Source: Alistipes sp.
Lineage (GTDB): Bacteria > Bacteroidota > Bacteroidia > Bacteroidales > Rikenellaceae
DNA: 52,909 bases
Assembly (NCBI GenBank): GCA_017451685.1
Contig: JAFTNV010000006.1
Coordinates: 1 to 52,909, forward strand
Reading direction: 5' to 3'
Shown: piece by piece, positions 17,756 through 27,637 of the stretch
Layout of the letters: every line of letters begins with the position of its first letter
Position numbering within the stretch: the stretch's first letter is position 1
Translations under genes and position numbers: made by a program
The notes under the pieces: model-generated
The model's database searches: none
The model's input: only the letters and a program-made list of their open reading frames with translations
What the model was told of the DNA's origin: nothing

Positions 17756-19245
17756 CTCTTGGTGTTAGTTTTACTCTTCTTGCCTCGCTTCATCCATTTC
17801 GGCAGGCGCTTAGATATTGCCCTGCGCATCTTACGTATGCGCACATCGTACCAATCCATATCCAACAGCGAAGTGTCGTTCGTCGCCTTATAGGTGAGGT
17901 ATATAGCCACGGGGGTGAGGATAAACACTGGCAGCCACATGCCGTAGATGGCATCCCACGTACCCTCCTTGGTCATCTTCTCGCCCGAGAGGCTGATGAC
18001 GTAGTATATCACAAAGAAGAAGACCGAGATAACGATAGGCGTGCCAAGGCCACCCTTACGGATGATGGCACCGAGTGGTGCGCCAATCATGAAGAAGACG
18101 ATGATAGAGATAGGCATCGTGAGCTTACGATGCCACTCAGCCTCGGCACGGTAGAACTGCGTGAGGGCCACCTTCGACGACATCTCGTCGAAGCTGTACG
18201 AGCCCTGTGCCGAGCGCGCCGTGCGCAATGCTGCCTCGTATACCGCAGCCTTCTTGCGCATCGACAGGTTGGGTATCGAGTCGTAGAAGTTGAAGGCGTG
18301 GTACCTCGAGCGGTCAAAGCGTATGCTGTCGTTAGGCACAATCGTCGTGTCGCGTGCAAATATCTGTTTCTTCAACAGCGGCTGATACGTTTCAAGCGTC
18401 GCGCGGTCGATGGTTATCTGCAACGAGTCCATAAGTTCCTCTAACTCCACGAGGTTACGTGTCTGCGACTCGCTAAACTCCCTCGACATGTCACCCTCGG
18501 GGCGCGCAACCTTATCTACGGGGAAGGTGCCATCCTGGCGCTCAAAGACGTGCTCACGCATAGTATTACGGTCGTACCATTGCGCACTGCGCGTATGCTC
18601 GTAGGTCTGGCCATTGAAGAGCGTAACGTAGAGGTACGCCTTATCATCGGACATGCGTATGTATCCCGAGTCGGCGAGGGTTGTGGTCATGTCGCCATTC
18701 TTCGAGCGCGTGTCGTAGATGATGACATCGGTAAGCAGACCTGTCTTATCATCCTGATGTCCCACGCGGATGCTCATATCCGGAAGGCCGTTGAAGAACA
18801 TGCCATCCTGAAATTTCAGCTCCTGGCGCTGCTCACGAATGTCGAAGAGGATGTCGTACATGCGCTTATTGGCATACGGGACGAGGTTATTCGAGATGAA
18901 GAAACTGCCGACAGCGATCATCGCAACGACAACCAAGAGAGGTCTCAATATGCGCATGAGCGACATTCCCGCCGACTTCATCGCCAAGAGCTCGAAGTTC
19001 TCACCGAGGTTACCCATGGTCATAATTGCCGAGAGCAACATCGCAAGCGGAAGACCCAACGGCACCATGTTGATAGTACCACACACGAACAACTCAATGA
19101 TGGTATAGACATCGAGGCCCTTACCCGTGAGCTCGTCGATATAACGCCATACAAAGTTGAGCATCAGCACAAAGAGCACGATGCAAAAGATTGCCAACAA
19201 GGGGCCGACGTAGGCTTTCAGTACAAGTTTATGTATCTTCTTCAT
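17752..19245 (-). CDS. LptF/LptG-family permease of LPS export
   Basis: 497 residues of the YjgP/YjgQ family, which with LptB extracts LPS from the inner membrane. The N-terminus KLVLKAYVGPLLAIF and three early membrane segments (about 12-35, 60-80, 100-120), a large periplasmic beta-rich domain (about 125-370) and three C-terminal membrane segments are all visible. It is longer than E. coli LptF/G (about 360), as is usual in Bacteroidota. Whether it acts as F, G or both is unclear. 4-nt overlaps on both sides. Confidence 0.88.
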   Translation of the reverse strand: MKKIHKLVLKAYVGPLLAIFCIVLFVLMLNFVWRYIDELTGKGLDVYTIIELFVCGTINMVPLGLPLAMLLSAIMTMGNLGENFELLAMKSAGMSLMRILRPLLVVVAMIAVGSFFISNNLVPYANKRMYDILFDIREQRQELKFQDGMFFNGLPDMSIRVGHQDDKTGLLTDVIIYDTRSKNGDMTTTLADSGYIRMSDDKAYLYVTLFNGQTYEHTRSAQWYDRNTMREHVFERQDGTFPVDKVARPEGDMSREFSESQTRNLVELEELMDSLQITIDRATLETYQPLLKKQIFARDTTIVPNDSIRFDRSRYHAFNFYDSIPNLSMRKKAAVYEAALRTARSAQGSYSFDEMSSKVALTQFYRAEAEWHRKLTMPISIIVFFMIGAPLGAIIRKGGLGTPIVISVFFFVIYYVISLSGEKMTKEGTWDAIYGMWLPVFILTPVAIYLTYKATNDTSLLDMDWYDVRIRKMRRAISKRLPKWMKRGKKSKTNTKR

Positions 19246-20060
19246 CTGTTTCTTCCGTAAGTTAATAGCTTAATCACAACGAGCAGCACCGCAAGGATAA
19301 ATATTATGCAGCTACCCGTCGGCAGGTCGTACTCGTAGCTAACGACGAAGCCCGCAATGTTACCCACGACGGCAACGATGGCCGAGTATAGCGCGATGCG
19401 TCGGTAGTCCTTCGTGAACGTATTGACGATGACCGTAGGCATCGTGAGTAGCGACAGAAGGAGGATGATGCCCATGACCTTTATCGACAGCACGATGGTT
19501 ATGGCGATAACCACAGCCATGAAGTAGGCAACCCTCTCGGCACATATACCCTGACTGCGGGCGTAGCTCTCGTCGAAGGTAAGATACATAATCTTTCGTA
19601 GCCACACGACAGCACCCACAACGACAGCCACCGTAAGCAACGCAAGCCACACGACATCGCGCCCGTTGACAAGCAGGATGTTACCAAAGAGGTAGCTCGT
19701 AAGGTCGGTGGCGTAGCCCGGACGTAGCGACATAAAGAGCGCTCCCGTGGCCATGCCTATAGCCCAGATGATGCCTATGGCGGAGTCCTCCCTCATGCGA
19801 CCGCGGCGCGACGAAAACTCTATGCCAAGTGAGGCGAGCGAGGCGAAGCACAAGGCTCCGAGCGTGGGGCTCACACCCGCATAGAGGGCTATGCCCAAGC
19901 CCCCAAACGAGGCATGCGTGATGCCACCGCTGAGGAATACCATCCTTCGCGCAACGACATAACTACCTACTATGCCACACGTTACACCCGAGAGGATGCA
20001 GGCGATGAAGGCATACGCGAGGAAATCATACGCAAATATGTTCGTAAACATCGACGGCAT
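19242..20060 (-). CDS. Metal ABC transporter permease (ZnuB/MntB type)
   Basis: 272 residues of the ABC-3 family with about eight hydrophobic segments and the family signature GITHASFGGLGIAL near the N-terminus, plus YLFGNILLV and DLPTGSCIIF. It imports zinc, manganese or iron together with an ATPase and a binding protein that are not in this window. First gene of the minus-strand run, overlapping the LptF/G gene by 4 nt. Confidence 0.88.
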   Translation of the reverse strand: MPSMFTNIFAYDFLAYAFIACILSGVTCGIVGSYVVARRMVFLSGGITHASFGGLGIALYAGVSPTLGALCFASLASLGIEFSSRRGRMREDSAIGIIWAIGMATGALFMSLRPGYATDLTSYLFGNILLVNGRDVVWLALLTVAVVVGAVVWLRKIMYLTFDESYARSQGICAERVAYFMAVVIAITIVLSIKVMGIILLLSLLTMPTVIVNTFTKDYRRIALYSAIVAVVGNIAGFVVSYEYDLPTGSCIIFILAVLLVVIKLLTYGRNR

Positions 20061-20079
20061 AATACAACCGATAAACGTG

Positions 20080-20087
20080 CAAATTTA
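20080..20087 (-). promoter_or_regulatory. -7 element of the metal permease operon
   Basis: TAAATTTG on the minus strand, 20 nt before the ATG at 20060. I could not find a convincing TTG at the -33 position. Confidence 0.5.
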
Positions 20088-20202
20088 CTTTTTTTTTGCG
20101 ATACTACGAAAACTTTTTTCACTTTCGTATAACTTTTTGTACCTTCGCCCTCGAAAGCACCTCCAACAGGAGGGTTACAATAAGATTGTAAATTTTGAAA
20201 AT

Positions 20203-21501
20203 ATGTCTGAAAAAAGGGTTAGTTTTCATACGTTAGGCTGCAAGCTAAACTTCTCTGAGTCGTCGACCTTAGCGCGCGAGTTTGAGCGCGGAGGCTATCG
20301 TCGCGTGGAGCCCTCGGAGCCTACCGATGTGGCGGTCATAAACAGCTGCTCCGTAACCGAGCATGCCGACAAAAAATGCCGTAACATAATACGCAAAATA
20401 CACCGCCGAAACCCCAATGCCATCATCGCCGTGACGGGGTGTTATGCGCAGCTGAAACCCGAGGCCATAGCCGAGATTGAGGGTGTAGATATAGTATTGA
20501 GCAACAACGATAAGGGCGATTTATATAAACGTGTGGTTGAACTTCAGGAGCACGACCGCGCCGAGGTGTATAGTTGCTCCGTGGAGCTGCTCACGCGCTT
20601 CTTTGCCGCCTACTCCTCGGGCGACCGCACACGCTCGTTCCTCAAGGTGCAGGACGGCTGCGATTACAAGTGTGCCTACTGCACCATTCACTATGCCCGC
20701 GGAGCGAGCCGAAACATACCCATTGCCGACATCGTACGCGAGGCTGAGGAGATAGCCGCGGCAGGGCAGAAGGAGATTGTCATCACGGGTGTCAACACGG
20801 GCGATTTCGGTCGCACGACGGGCGAGAAGTTTATCGACCTTTTGCGGGCACTGAACGAGGTGGATGGCATCGAGCGCTACCGTATTTCGAGCATCGAGCC
20901 CAACCTCATAACTGACGAGATTATAGAGTTTTGCGCCTCGTCACCTAAATTCGTTCCCCACTTCCACATTCCACTCCAGAGTGGCTCGACACGCATCCTC
21001 GGGCTTATGCGTCGTCGCTACACCGCGGAGCGCTACCGCGAGCGCATAGCGAAGATACGCGAGTTGATGCCCGACTCGTTCCTCGGCGTGGATGTCATCG
21101 TCGGCTTCCCGGGTGAGGGCGAGGAGGAGTTTATGGAGACATACCGCCTGCTTGAGGAGGTGGGAGCCTCGTTCCTCCACATCTTCCCCTTCTCGGAGCG
21201 CCCAGGCACACCCGCTGTCGCGATGCCCAACAAGGTGCAGTCGAGCATATCGACCGAGCGCGTAGAGCGCCTCGAGGCATTGAGCAACAAGTTACACAAG
21301 GCCTTCGCAGAGAGATATTTAGGCACCGAGCGCACCGTCCTCTTCGAGAGTACCGACCACGACGGCATGATGTATGGCTACACGGACAACTATCTGCGCG
21401 TCGTGGCACCCTACGACAGCCAATACATAAACACCATCTGTCGTGTTAGGCTCGACACGTTAGACGAGGATGGTAACATTCGCTCGAAAATAGTTGGATA
21501 A
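20203..21501 (+). CDS. mtaB: tRNA t6A37 methylthiotransferase (MtaB-like)
   Basis: Radical SAM enzyme that converts t6A37 to ms2t6A37 in tRNA. The 432 residues show the N-terminal cluster-binding cysteines (LGCKLN, NSCSVT, KKCR), the radical-SAM CxxxCxxC in GCDYKCAYC, PHFHIPLQSGS and a C-terminal TRAM-like region. LGCKLNFSE favours MtaB over MiaB or RimO. The start ATG 20203 begins the conserved MSEKRVSFHTLGCK; an in-frame extension to 19972 overlaps the divergent gene and lacks similarity. Confidence 0.9.
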   Translation: MSEKRVSFHTLGCKLNFSESSTLAREFERGGYRRVEPSEPTDVAVINSCSVTEHADKKCRNIIRKIHRRNPNAIIAVTGCYAQLKPEAIAEIEGVDIVLSNNDKGDLYKRVVELQEHDRAEVYSCSVELLTRFFAAYSSGDRTRSFLKVQDGCDYKCAYCTIHYARGASRNIPIADIVREAEEIAAAGQKEIVITGVNTGDFGRTTGEKFIDLLRALNEVDGIERYRISSIEPNLITDEIIEFCASSPKFVPHFHIPLQSGSTRILGLMRRRYTAERYRERIAKIRELMPDSFLGVDVIVGFPGEGEEEFMETYRLLEEVGASFLHIFPFSERPGTPAVAMPNKVQSSISTERVERLEALSNKLHKAFAERYLGTERTVLFESTDHDGMMYGYTDNYLRVVAPYDSQYINTICRVRLDTLDEDGNIRSKIVG

Positions 21502-21524
21502 TTCACACAAAAGTATTACTTTTG
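21494..21524 (+). promoter_or_regulatory. Promoter of the HAMP protein-trkH run
   Basis: TTG at 21494-21496, 20-bp spacer, TACTTTTG at 21517-21524. The TTG overlaps the end of mtaB. The start codon is 26 nt downstream of the -7 element. Confidence 0.75.
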
Positions 21525-21550
21525 TCCGAATTTAACGACATTAACGAGGT

Positions 21551-22375
21551 ATGTTTGACAAACTGAAAAAGTTATTTACCATAAACTCAATCAAGCGACG
21601 CATACAGTTCGCCTTTTTGAGCCTCATATTGTTGCTCTGCTTCTCGGGAGCGATGTCGCTCTTCGAGCTTGAGCGCGTGAGTCACGACACGGAGGAGATT
21701 CTGTTGGCGAGTAAGCAGAATGTGGATCTTGCAAGCGACATGATTACTGCCCTCAACGAGCAGAACGATGCCATGATTTACATGGCAGTGATTGGCGGTG
21801 GCCTAAGCGACATTGCACCCCACTTCCGCGAGTGCGAGAGCTCGATAAAGCACCTCTCGTTAGCCGTGGAGAGGGCACATACCTCGATGAGCAACACGGA
21901 GACACCCATGGCTACCGACTCGCTCGTGATGTTCACCAACCGCATAAATGCCATGGCCAAGGCCTACATCAACGGTGAGATACACGGTGCCATTGCCGCA
22001 GACTCGCTCGGCTACGAGACGACACACAGCTGGTATGTCGAGAGTTACAAGCCTGAGTATGTGAACGTGTCGAAGCAGATAACCAAGTATATGACCGGTT
22101 CGGAGAGCACCTTAGGCCCCGATGTCAACCGTCTGAGCCACACGGCGCGCCGTGCCGTGGTGCCGGTGTTCATCGCTCTTGTGGTTATGCTCGTCGTGGT
22201 GCTGATGTTCTACTTCTTCCTGCGCCACTATTTTGTGAAGCCCGTGCTGCGCATAAACAACGCCTTGGGCGACTACTTGCGCTACAGGATTCCGTTTGAC
22301 GAGAACATCGCCTGTCGTGACGAGATACGCACGCTCCACGACCGCATAATAACGCTGATATCGAAACTACGCTAA
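21551..22375 (+). CDS. Membrane sensor-like protein ending in a HAMP domain
   Basis: 274 residues. A membrane segment at about 17-42, an extracytoplasmic helical region of about 150 residues resembling a four-helix-bundle chemoreceptor sensor, a second membrane segment at about 198-222 and a HAMP-like region (VKPVLRINNALGDYL to the end) are visible. It stops after HAMP: no histidine kinase, cyclase or methyl-accepting domain follows, and the next gene begins 10 nt later. It may signal through a partner or act directly on TrkH. Function not known. Confidence 0.7.
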   Translation: MFDKLKKLFTINSIKRRIQFAFLSLILLLCFSGAMSLFELERVSHDTEEILLASKQNVDLASDMITALNEQNDAMIYMAVIGGGLSDIAPHFRECESSIKHLSLAVERAHTSMSNTETPMATDSLVMFTNRINAMAKAYINGEIHGAIAADSLGYETTHSWYVESYKPEYVNVSKQITKYMTGSESTLGPDVNRLSHTARRAVVPVFIALVVMLVVVLMFYFFLRHYFVKPVLRINNALGDYLRYRIPFDENIACRDEIRTLHDRIITLISKLR

Positions 22376-22385
22376 CGCACGGAGC

Positions 22386-23831
22386 ATGAGAGGACACGTA
22401 GTCATACGCTACATCGGAATGGTGCTGCAATTCATCGCAGCATTCATGTTGGCATCGGCCATGGTGTCGATGCTCAACGGCTACGACTCGGCATACTACC
22501 CACTGCTGCTATCGTCATTTCTCACGGCGCTGCTCGGCATCTTCCCGCTTCTGTTCGTCGATAAGGTCGACGAGATAAACACCAAGGAGGGTTACGCCAT
22601 CGTCGTGGGCTCGTGGTTTGTGGCCTGTATTGTAGGCATGTTCCCCTACCTTATCTGGGGTGGCGAGTTTAGCATCATAAACGCATGGTTCGAGAGTGTC
22701 TCGGGCTTCACCACAACGGGAGCATCCATCCTCAACGACATAGAGTTCCTGCCACGCGGTCTGCTCTTCTGGCGCGCCTCGTCGGCATGGATTGGAGGTA
22801 TCGGCGTAGTTATGTTTGCACTCGTTGTCCTGCCGTCGATGGGCAAGAGTCGCCACATGCTCTCAAACGTGGAGATGAGCTCCATAGCCCGAGATAACTT
22901 CCACTACCGCTCGAAGGTCATCATCCGCATCCTGACGATGGTATACGCCGGGCTCACGTTGGCAACAACCCTCGCACTCAAATACTCGGGCATGACATGG
23001 TTCGATGCCGTAACTCACGCCATGTCGTCGTGCAGCACATGTGGTTTCAGCACCAAGAATGCCTCGGTAGCCTTCTGGGACAGCCCTGCCATCGAGGGCA
23101 TCATGATGGCCGCAATGACACTCTCGGCGATACACTTCGGAATACTCTACGCCACATTCACGGGACGCAGAAACAATATCTTCCGCTCGGAGGTGGTGCG
23201 CACGTTCGTAGGTATGATGGTTGTAATCTCGATAGTCATAGCCATAAGCCTCGTAGCCGAGGATGTATACCCCACCGTTGGCGAGGCCCTGCGCCACGCA
23301 TCGTTCCAGGTGGTGAGCATAACGACGACATCGGGATTTGCCACGGCCGACACCAACACGTGGACATCGTTAGCCATAGCGCTCCTTGTATTCTGCTCGG
23401 TGATATGTGGATGTGCAGGCTCAACATCGGGAGGTATGAAGGTTGACAGGTTGCTCATAGCCACAAAGGTCATACGCAACCGCATGAAGATACAGCTACA
23501 CCCCAATGCCGTCATCCGCACGAAGATGGATGGCACGGTGCAGGACGACGGTGTGCAGAGCCTCGTGATGACATTCATCGTGACGTACATCCTTCTGGTG
23601 TTGCTCGGCACCATCGTATATGCTCTCTTTGGCTGCGACCTCACCACCGGCTTTACGGCATCTATAGCGTGCATCAGCAACGTAGGCCCTGGCTTTGGTG
23701 AGGTGGGCTCGATGTCAAACTTTTCGGAGCTACCGGCAGTGTTGAAGCTCACATCGACGATACTGATGCTTATCGGTCGTCTTGAGATATTCGGCTTCAT
23801 ACAGCTGCTTTTCATACGTTCATGGAGATAG
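22386..23831 (+). CDS. trkH: TrkH/KtrB-family potassium uptake protein
   Basis: 481-residue integral membrane K+ channel-like transporter. The four pore loops are recognisable: GFTTTGASI, SSCSTCGFST, ITTTSGFATAD and SNVGPGFGEVG, each supplying the selectivity-filter Gly. No trkA/ktrA gating subunit gene is next to it; it may be elsewhere. It is embedded between a HAMP protein and a SPOR-like protein with gaps of about 10 nt. Confidence 0.93.
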   Translation: MRGHVVIRYIGMVLQFIAAFMLASAMVSMLNGYDSAYYPLLLSSFLTALLGIFPLLFVDKVDEINTKEGYAIVVGSWFVACIVGMFPYLIWGGEFSIINAWFESVSGFTTTGASILNDIEFLPRGLLFWRASSAWIGGIGVVMFALVVLPSMGKSRHMLSNVEMSSIARDNFHYRSKVIIRILTMVYAGLTLATTLALKYSGMTWFDAVTHAMSSCSTCGFSTKNASVAFWDSPAIEGIMMAAMTLSAIHFGILYATFTGRRNNIFRSEVVRTFVGMMVVISIVIAISLVAEDVYPTVGEALRHASFQVVSITTTSGFATADTNTWTSLAIALLVFCSVICGCAGSTSGGMKVDRLLIATKVIRNRMKIQLHPNAVIRTKMDGTVQDDGVQSLVMTFIVTYILLVLLGTIVYALFGCDLTTGFTASIACISNVGPGFGEVGSMSNFSELPAVLKLTSTILMLIGRLEIFGFIQLLFIRSWR

Positions 23832-23842
23832 AAAAAGTGAGA

Positions 23843-25420
23843 ATGATGACAATAAGAAGAACGATATATACACTTACGGCTATGCTTCTTGTGCTCTCGG
23901 CAACGGCCATAGCACACAGTCAGGAGCCCCGCTTCCCGGGCCTCGAGGAGAATAGCGAATATATGGAGTTGAGGGAGCGTAACAGCATGCTCCTCGAGCG
24001 CGAGGACTCGGTGCAGAGGCTTATCGCTGCGGCACGCGAGGAGTTTAGCGCCACGCGCGACTCGATAACCAACGTAAGCGAGGCGATGGATAGGTATTCG
24101 AGCTACATCATCGAACTCGAGCAGCGCGTATTCGAGTTACGCCAGGAGCGTGGCGATGTGATTACGGCCATCAACAACATCGAGCAGCAGTACATCCTCG
24201 AGCACATGTACTCGGAGCAACACTACGACGAGGTGGAGAGCGAGGTGCAGGATAGTGTCGCGAGAGTCCCGGGACACCGCGAACTGATACTAAACGACAT
24301 CTTCACCGAGTTACTTAGCGCAGAGGACTACGACGAGCTTAAGCGTGCTGAGGCCGAGGTAAGCACCATGGATAGCCTCGCAAGGAGATACCTCGACACC
24401 TATCATACGTTAGCCACCACGGCCGACTTGTACAATGCGGCAACCACCGAGGCCGAGGCCAACGAGCTCTTCGTCAAGTTCCACTCGTTGCGCGACGAGG
24501 CCGAGAGCCTCAACGACGACATTGAGAGCGTATGGAATCATATCCTCGACACGAAATACTACGCCTACGGTTACATCCTCGAGCGTCGTCTGCGCTACGA
24601 CCTCCTGGATCGTTCGTCGGAGGAGTTCAGTCAGATGCAGCAGCAGTGCTCGGCAAACGACGGCACATACGCCTCGGATGCTCTCATGCACTACGCCATA
24701 GGCCGCCCCACGCTTCTCGACTTCGAGATAGGCATAGCGCGCGAATTTGAGCTCGAGGAGGCTCTTGAGGCACTCATCGCGGCGCGTAACACGCTGAGCC
24801 TCCCCGCCTACGACATCGCACCGCTGGCTATTGAGCAGCGCCTATTCTTGGACTACGAGCCTATAACCATTGGGCGCACGAACTTCTACAACGCCTCAAA
24901 TCCGTTGCCCGCGTTGAAGGTATACGAGCGTGGCACGATATACCGCATACTCCTCGGCACGTTCCGCAGCAAGCAGCCCATGACACTATTTAAGGGTGTG
25001 CAGCCGTTATATATCGAGGAGGGCGAGGATAGCTATGCGTACTATGCCGGAGGCTTTGCCACGCGCAGCGAGGCTGACGAGGCACAGTTGTTCCTCAAGG
25101 AGAAGGGCTTCCGACGACCGGAGGTATGTCGCTGGAGGGATGGCGAGATGATAAACCTGAGCATTGCTGCCGAGCAGGAGGATGGCACGGAGATAGCACC
25201 CGTGGGTAGTCGCTACATCGTGGTGATGGAGTGCGACAGCATAAGCGAGGAGATGCGCACCGTGATAACTGTCGCAGCACCCGAGAAGCGCATATCGCGC
25301 ATAGGCGAGGAGTTTGCCGTGGGCACCTTCACCGAGCGCTCGGAGGCCGACATCTTCATCTCGACGCTCACGGAGCAGCACCCCGAGGTGGTAGTAAAAC
25401 TTAAAGAGTTGGATTTGTAA
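23843..25420 (+). CDS. Periplasmic coiled-coil protein with SPOR-like repeats
   Basis: About 525 residues. A signal peptide (MMTIRRTIYTLTAMLLVLSA, cleavage near AHSQ) precedes a long acidic, coiled-coil-prone region (about 30-270). Toward the C-terminus two segments, YRILLGTFRSKQP with YYAGGFATRSEADEAQLFL, and GEEFAVGTFTERSEADIFI, resemble SPOR peptidoglycan-binding repeats. The start is placed at the MM pair (23843), 11 nt after the trkH stop; an ATG at 23822 lies within trkH. Role unknown, probably envelope-associated. Confidence 0.6.
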   Translation: MMTIRRTIYTLTAMLLVLSATAIAHSQEPRFPGLEENSEYMELRERNSMLLEREDSVQRLIAAAREEFSATRDSITNVSEAMDRYSSYIIELEQRVFELRQERGDVITAINNIEQQYILEHMYSEQHYDEVESEVQDSVARVPGHRELILNDIFTELLSAEDYDELKRAEAEVSTMDSLARRYLDTYHTLATTADLYNAATTEAEANELFVKFHSLRDEAESLNDDIESVWNHILDTKYYAYGYILERRLRYDLLDRSSEEFSQMQQQCSANDGTYASDALMHYAIGRPTLLDFEIGIAREFELEEALEALIAARNTLSLPAYDIAPLAIEQRLFLDYEPITIGRTNFYNASNPLPALKVYERGTIYRILLGTFRSKQPMTLFKGVQPLYIEEGEDSYAYYAGGFATRSEADEAQLFLKEKGFRRPEVCRWRDGEMINLSIAAEQEDGTEIAPVGSRYIVVMECDSISEEMRTVITVAAPEKRISRIGEEFAVGTFTERSEADIFISTLTEQHPEVVVKLKELDL

Positions 25421-25433
25421 TAAACGAAGAGAT

Positions 25434-26882
25434 ATGAGAAGAGCATTTCGCAGCATGGTATTAGCCGCGGTCGTAGGCCTCGGATTATCACTATGGGCAT
25501 GCAGCAAGAGTGAGATTAAGAGCTTTGCCGTACCGACACAGAGCATCCTCGTGTCGATGCCCGGCGAGACGGGAACGACCGAGTTTGACAGTCGCAATAT
25601 CAGCTCCATAGAGGCTACAACCATACCTAACGGCTGGGTGGTAGACGACATAGACCTCTACACCAAGACCATCACCGTCACCGCACCCTCGACCTTCGAC
25701 AACGGAGAGGTTACCGAGGGCGACCTTGTGCTTACGGGCTACACGCCTACGGGTAATACGCGCGAGGTGACGATATACATCGCCATACTCCCGAATGCCG
25801 ACATAGACCTGTCGGATAAGCCGGCAAACAGCTTTATTATCACGCAGGCAAAGACACGATACAGGTTCAACCCCTACATCGGAGGCTCCTCGACACCGCT
25901 CGCAACGAGCTATGTGAAGCTCCTCTGGGAGACGCGCGTAGGCCTTATCAACTACCTCGACATGCGCGACGGCAAGGTGTCGTTCTACATTGCCGGCACG
26001 CCCGAGGAGGATGACACGGAGCTGAGCCTATATCCGGGCAATGCCCTTATTGGCGCCTACAACGAGGATGACGAGCTTATCTGGAGTTGGCACATCTGGG
26101 TGACGGAGAAAAACCCCGAGGCTGCGGAGAACATCACGACACTCGGTGGCAAGGAGATGATGACGATGAACCTCGGCGCCACGAGCCTCAACGACGGCAG
26201 TGGCGACAAGGCAAAGATATTGGCATCGTATGGTCTATACTATCAGTGGGGGCGCAAGACACCCCTCCCCGGCCCCTTCTCATGGAACTTCTCGGGAAAT
26301 GAGGATGCCCGCCTCTTCGACTCGGAGGGCGAGATACGCTACCTCGGATATGTGGAGTCTACGGCCGAGACGGGAAATACGGCATGGGCAAATGCCAACC
26401 CCGTGAATGTCATCAAGGGTAATGCCGACAACGGCTACAATTGGTTGGCTGAGGCTACCGACGATGCCCTGTGGAGCGATGGCAACAAGACTGAGAACGA
26501 CCCCTGTCCCTACGGCTGGCGTGTGCCCGAGAGTTCGGTATTTATGAACCTCACAATCACGGATATGGATGATGCCATGACATGGGAGGAGGCACAGCCG
26601 ATGTACGGATGGATGCTTAAGGATATGGTGAGCAACAAGGAGTACTTCTTCACTGCGGCAGGTCGTCGCAACTACCTTGATGGTCGCCTCGACAACATGA
26701 ACACCAACCTTGAGCTTCCCGTGCCATGGTCTGGATATTACTGGACAACGACGACGGTAGGTGAGGATGCCAGGGCGCTATACTTCAACCTTAACACCAA
26801 CACACGCACATGGAACGGCTTCGATGCGGCACATGCCATGCAGCGAGCCAACGCCCTACCCATACGCTGTGTGAGAGAGTAA
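25434..26882 (+). CDS. FISUMP-domain lipoprotein
   Basis: 482 residues with a lipoprotein signal (lipobox SLWAC, Cys23). Residues about 30-150 are a beta-rich domain. The C-terminal half carries the Fibrobacter succinogenes major paralogous domain pattern common in Bacteroidota: MTMNLGATSLN, GLYYQWGRKTPLPGP, DPCPYGWRVPES, SGYYWTTT and NALPIRCVRE. Surface lipoprotein of unknown ligand. Same strand and close spacing suggest co-expression with neighbours. Confidence 0.75.
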   Translation: MRRAFRSMVLAAVVGLGLSLWACSKSEIKSFAVPTQSILVSMPGETGTTEFDSRNISSIEATTIPNGWVVDDIDLYTKTITVTAPSTFDNGEVTEGDLVLTGYTPTGNTREVTIYIAILPNADIDLSDKPANSFIITQAKTRYRFNPYIGGSSTPLATSYVKLLWETRVGLINYLDMRDGKVSFYIAGTPEEDDTELSLYPGNALIGAYNEDDELIWSWHIWVTEKNPEAAENITTLGGKEMMTMNLGATSLNDGSGDKAKILASYGLYYQWGRKTPLPGPFSWNFSGNEDARLFDSEGEIRYLGYVESTAETGNTAWANANPVNVIKGNADNGYNWLAEATDDALWSDGNKTENDPCPYGWRVPESSVFMNLTITDMDDAMTWEEAQPMYGWMLKDMVSNKEYFFTAAGRRNYLDGRLDNMNTNLELPVPWSGYYWTTTTVGEDARALYFNLNTNTRTWNGFDAAHAMQRANALPIRCVRE

Positions 26883-26908
26883 TGTGAGAACGAAAAAAAG
26901 AGAGATTT

Positions 26909-27631
26909 ATGGCAGAGATAACATCATATCCGCACCGCGTAGAGCCACAGGAGGTGGACTTCACGCTACGCGCCTCGGTCGCTTCGATAATAAACTACAT
27001 GCTCAACGTGGCGGGCACCGATGCCCACAACAAGGGCTTTGGCGTAGATGTGCTCCAGGGACAGTCGTTCACATGGGTACTATCGCGCTTGGCTGTCGAG
27101 GTACGCGAGCAGCCACGCCAATATGAGGATGTGGAGGTTGACACGTGGGTGAACGAGTTCAACCGCCTCAGCTCGACACGTAACTTCCGCGTGCGTCGTA
27201 GCGATAGCCTCTTAGCTGAGGGCGTATCACAGTGGTGCATGATAAACATGGAGACTCGTCAGGCTGTCGACATGTCTACGCTGAAGGATGTATACGAGCG
27301 TGCCATGGTTGCGGAGCCTTCGCCCATAGCCATACCGGCACGACTACGCTCAATCGAGCCCACGACGACAACGTCGCGCCCCGTGGTATATAGCGACATA
27401 GACTTCAACCGCCATGTAAACACGTTGCGTTACATCGACCTCATCTTCGACACGCTCCCCATAGAGCTTATCGAGAATAACAACGGCCTACGCATAGACC
27501 TCAACTTCATCGCCGAGGCCCGCTATGGCGAAGTGCTCACGATAGGTGCCGTGGAGGAGGGCAACACGTGGCAATTCGAGATTTCGGCAGACGGAACAAA
27601 GACACTCTGTCGTGCAAAGATAACATTCTAA
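26909..27631 (+). CDS. Acyl-ACP thioesterase
   Basis: 240 residues with two hotdog folds, releasing fatty acids from acyl carrier protein. Visible family features are LQGQSFTWVLSRLAVEV, the hotdog TWVNEF segment and the second-domain motif SDIDFNRHVNTLRYI, containing the Asn-His-Asn set typical of FatA/FatB-type enzymes. Bacterial members of this length occur in Bacteroidota and Firmicutes. It lies 6 nt before the glycosyltransferase gene. Confidence 0.85.
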   Translation: MAEITSYPHRVEPQEVDFTLRASVASIINYMLNVAGTDAHNKGFGVDVLQGQSFTWVLSRLAVEVREQPRQYEDVEVDTWVNEFNRLSSTRNFRVRRSDSLLAEGVSQWCMINMETRQAVDMSTLKDVYERAMVAEPSPIAIPARLRSIEPTTTTSRPVVYSDIDFNRHVNTLRYIDLIFDTLPIELIENNNGLRIDLNFIAEARYGEVLTIGAVEEGNTWQFEISADGTKTLCRAKITF

Positions 27632-27637
27632 AGACTT

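Noticed and set aside
18550-19260. 236-residue plus-strand ORF
   Set aside because: It is antisense to the LptF/G permease, has low-complexity His/Arg/Glu content and no promoter or homology that I can see.
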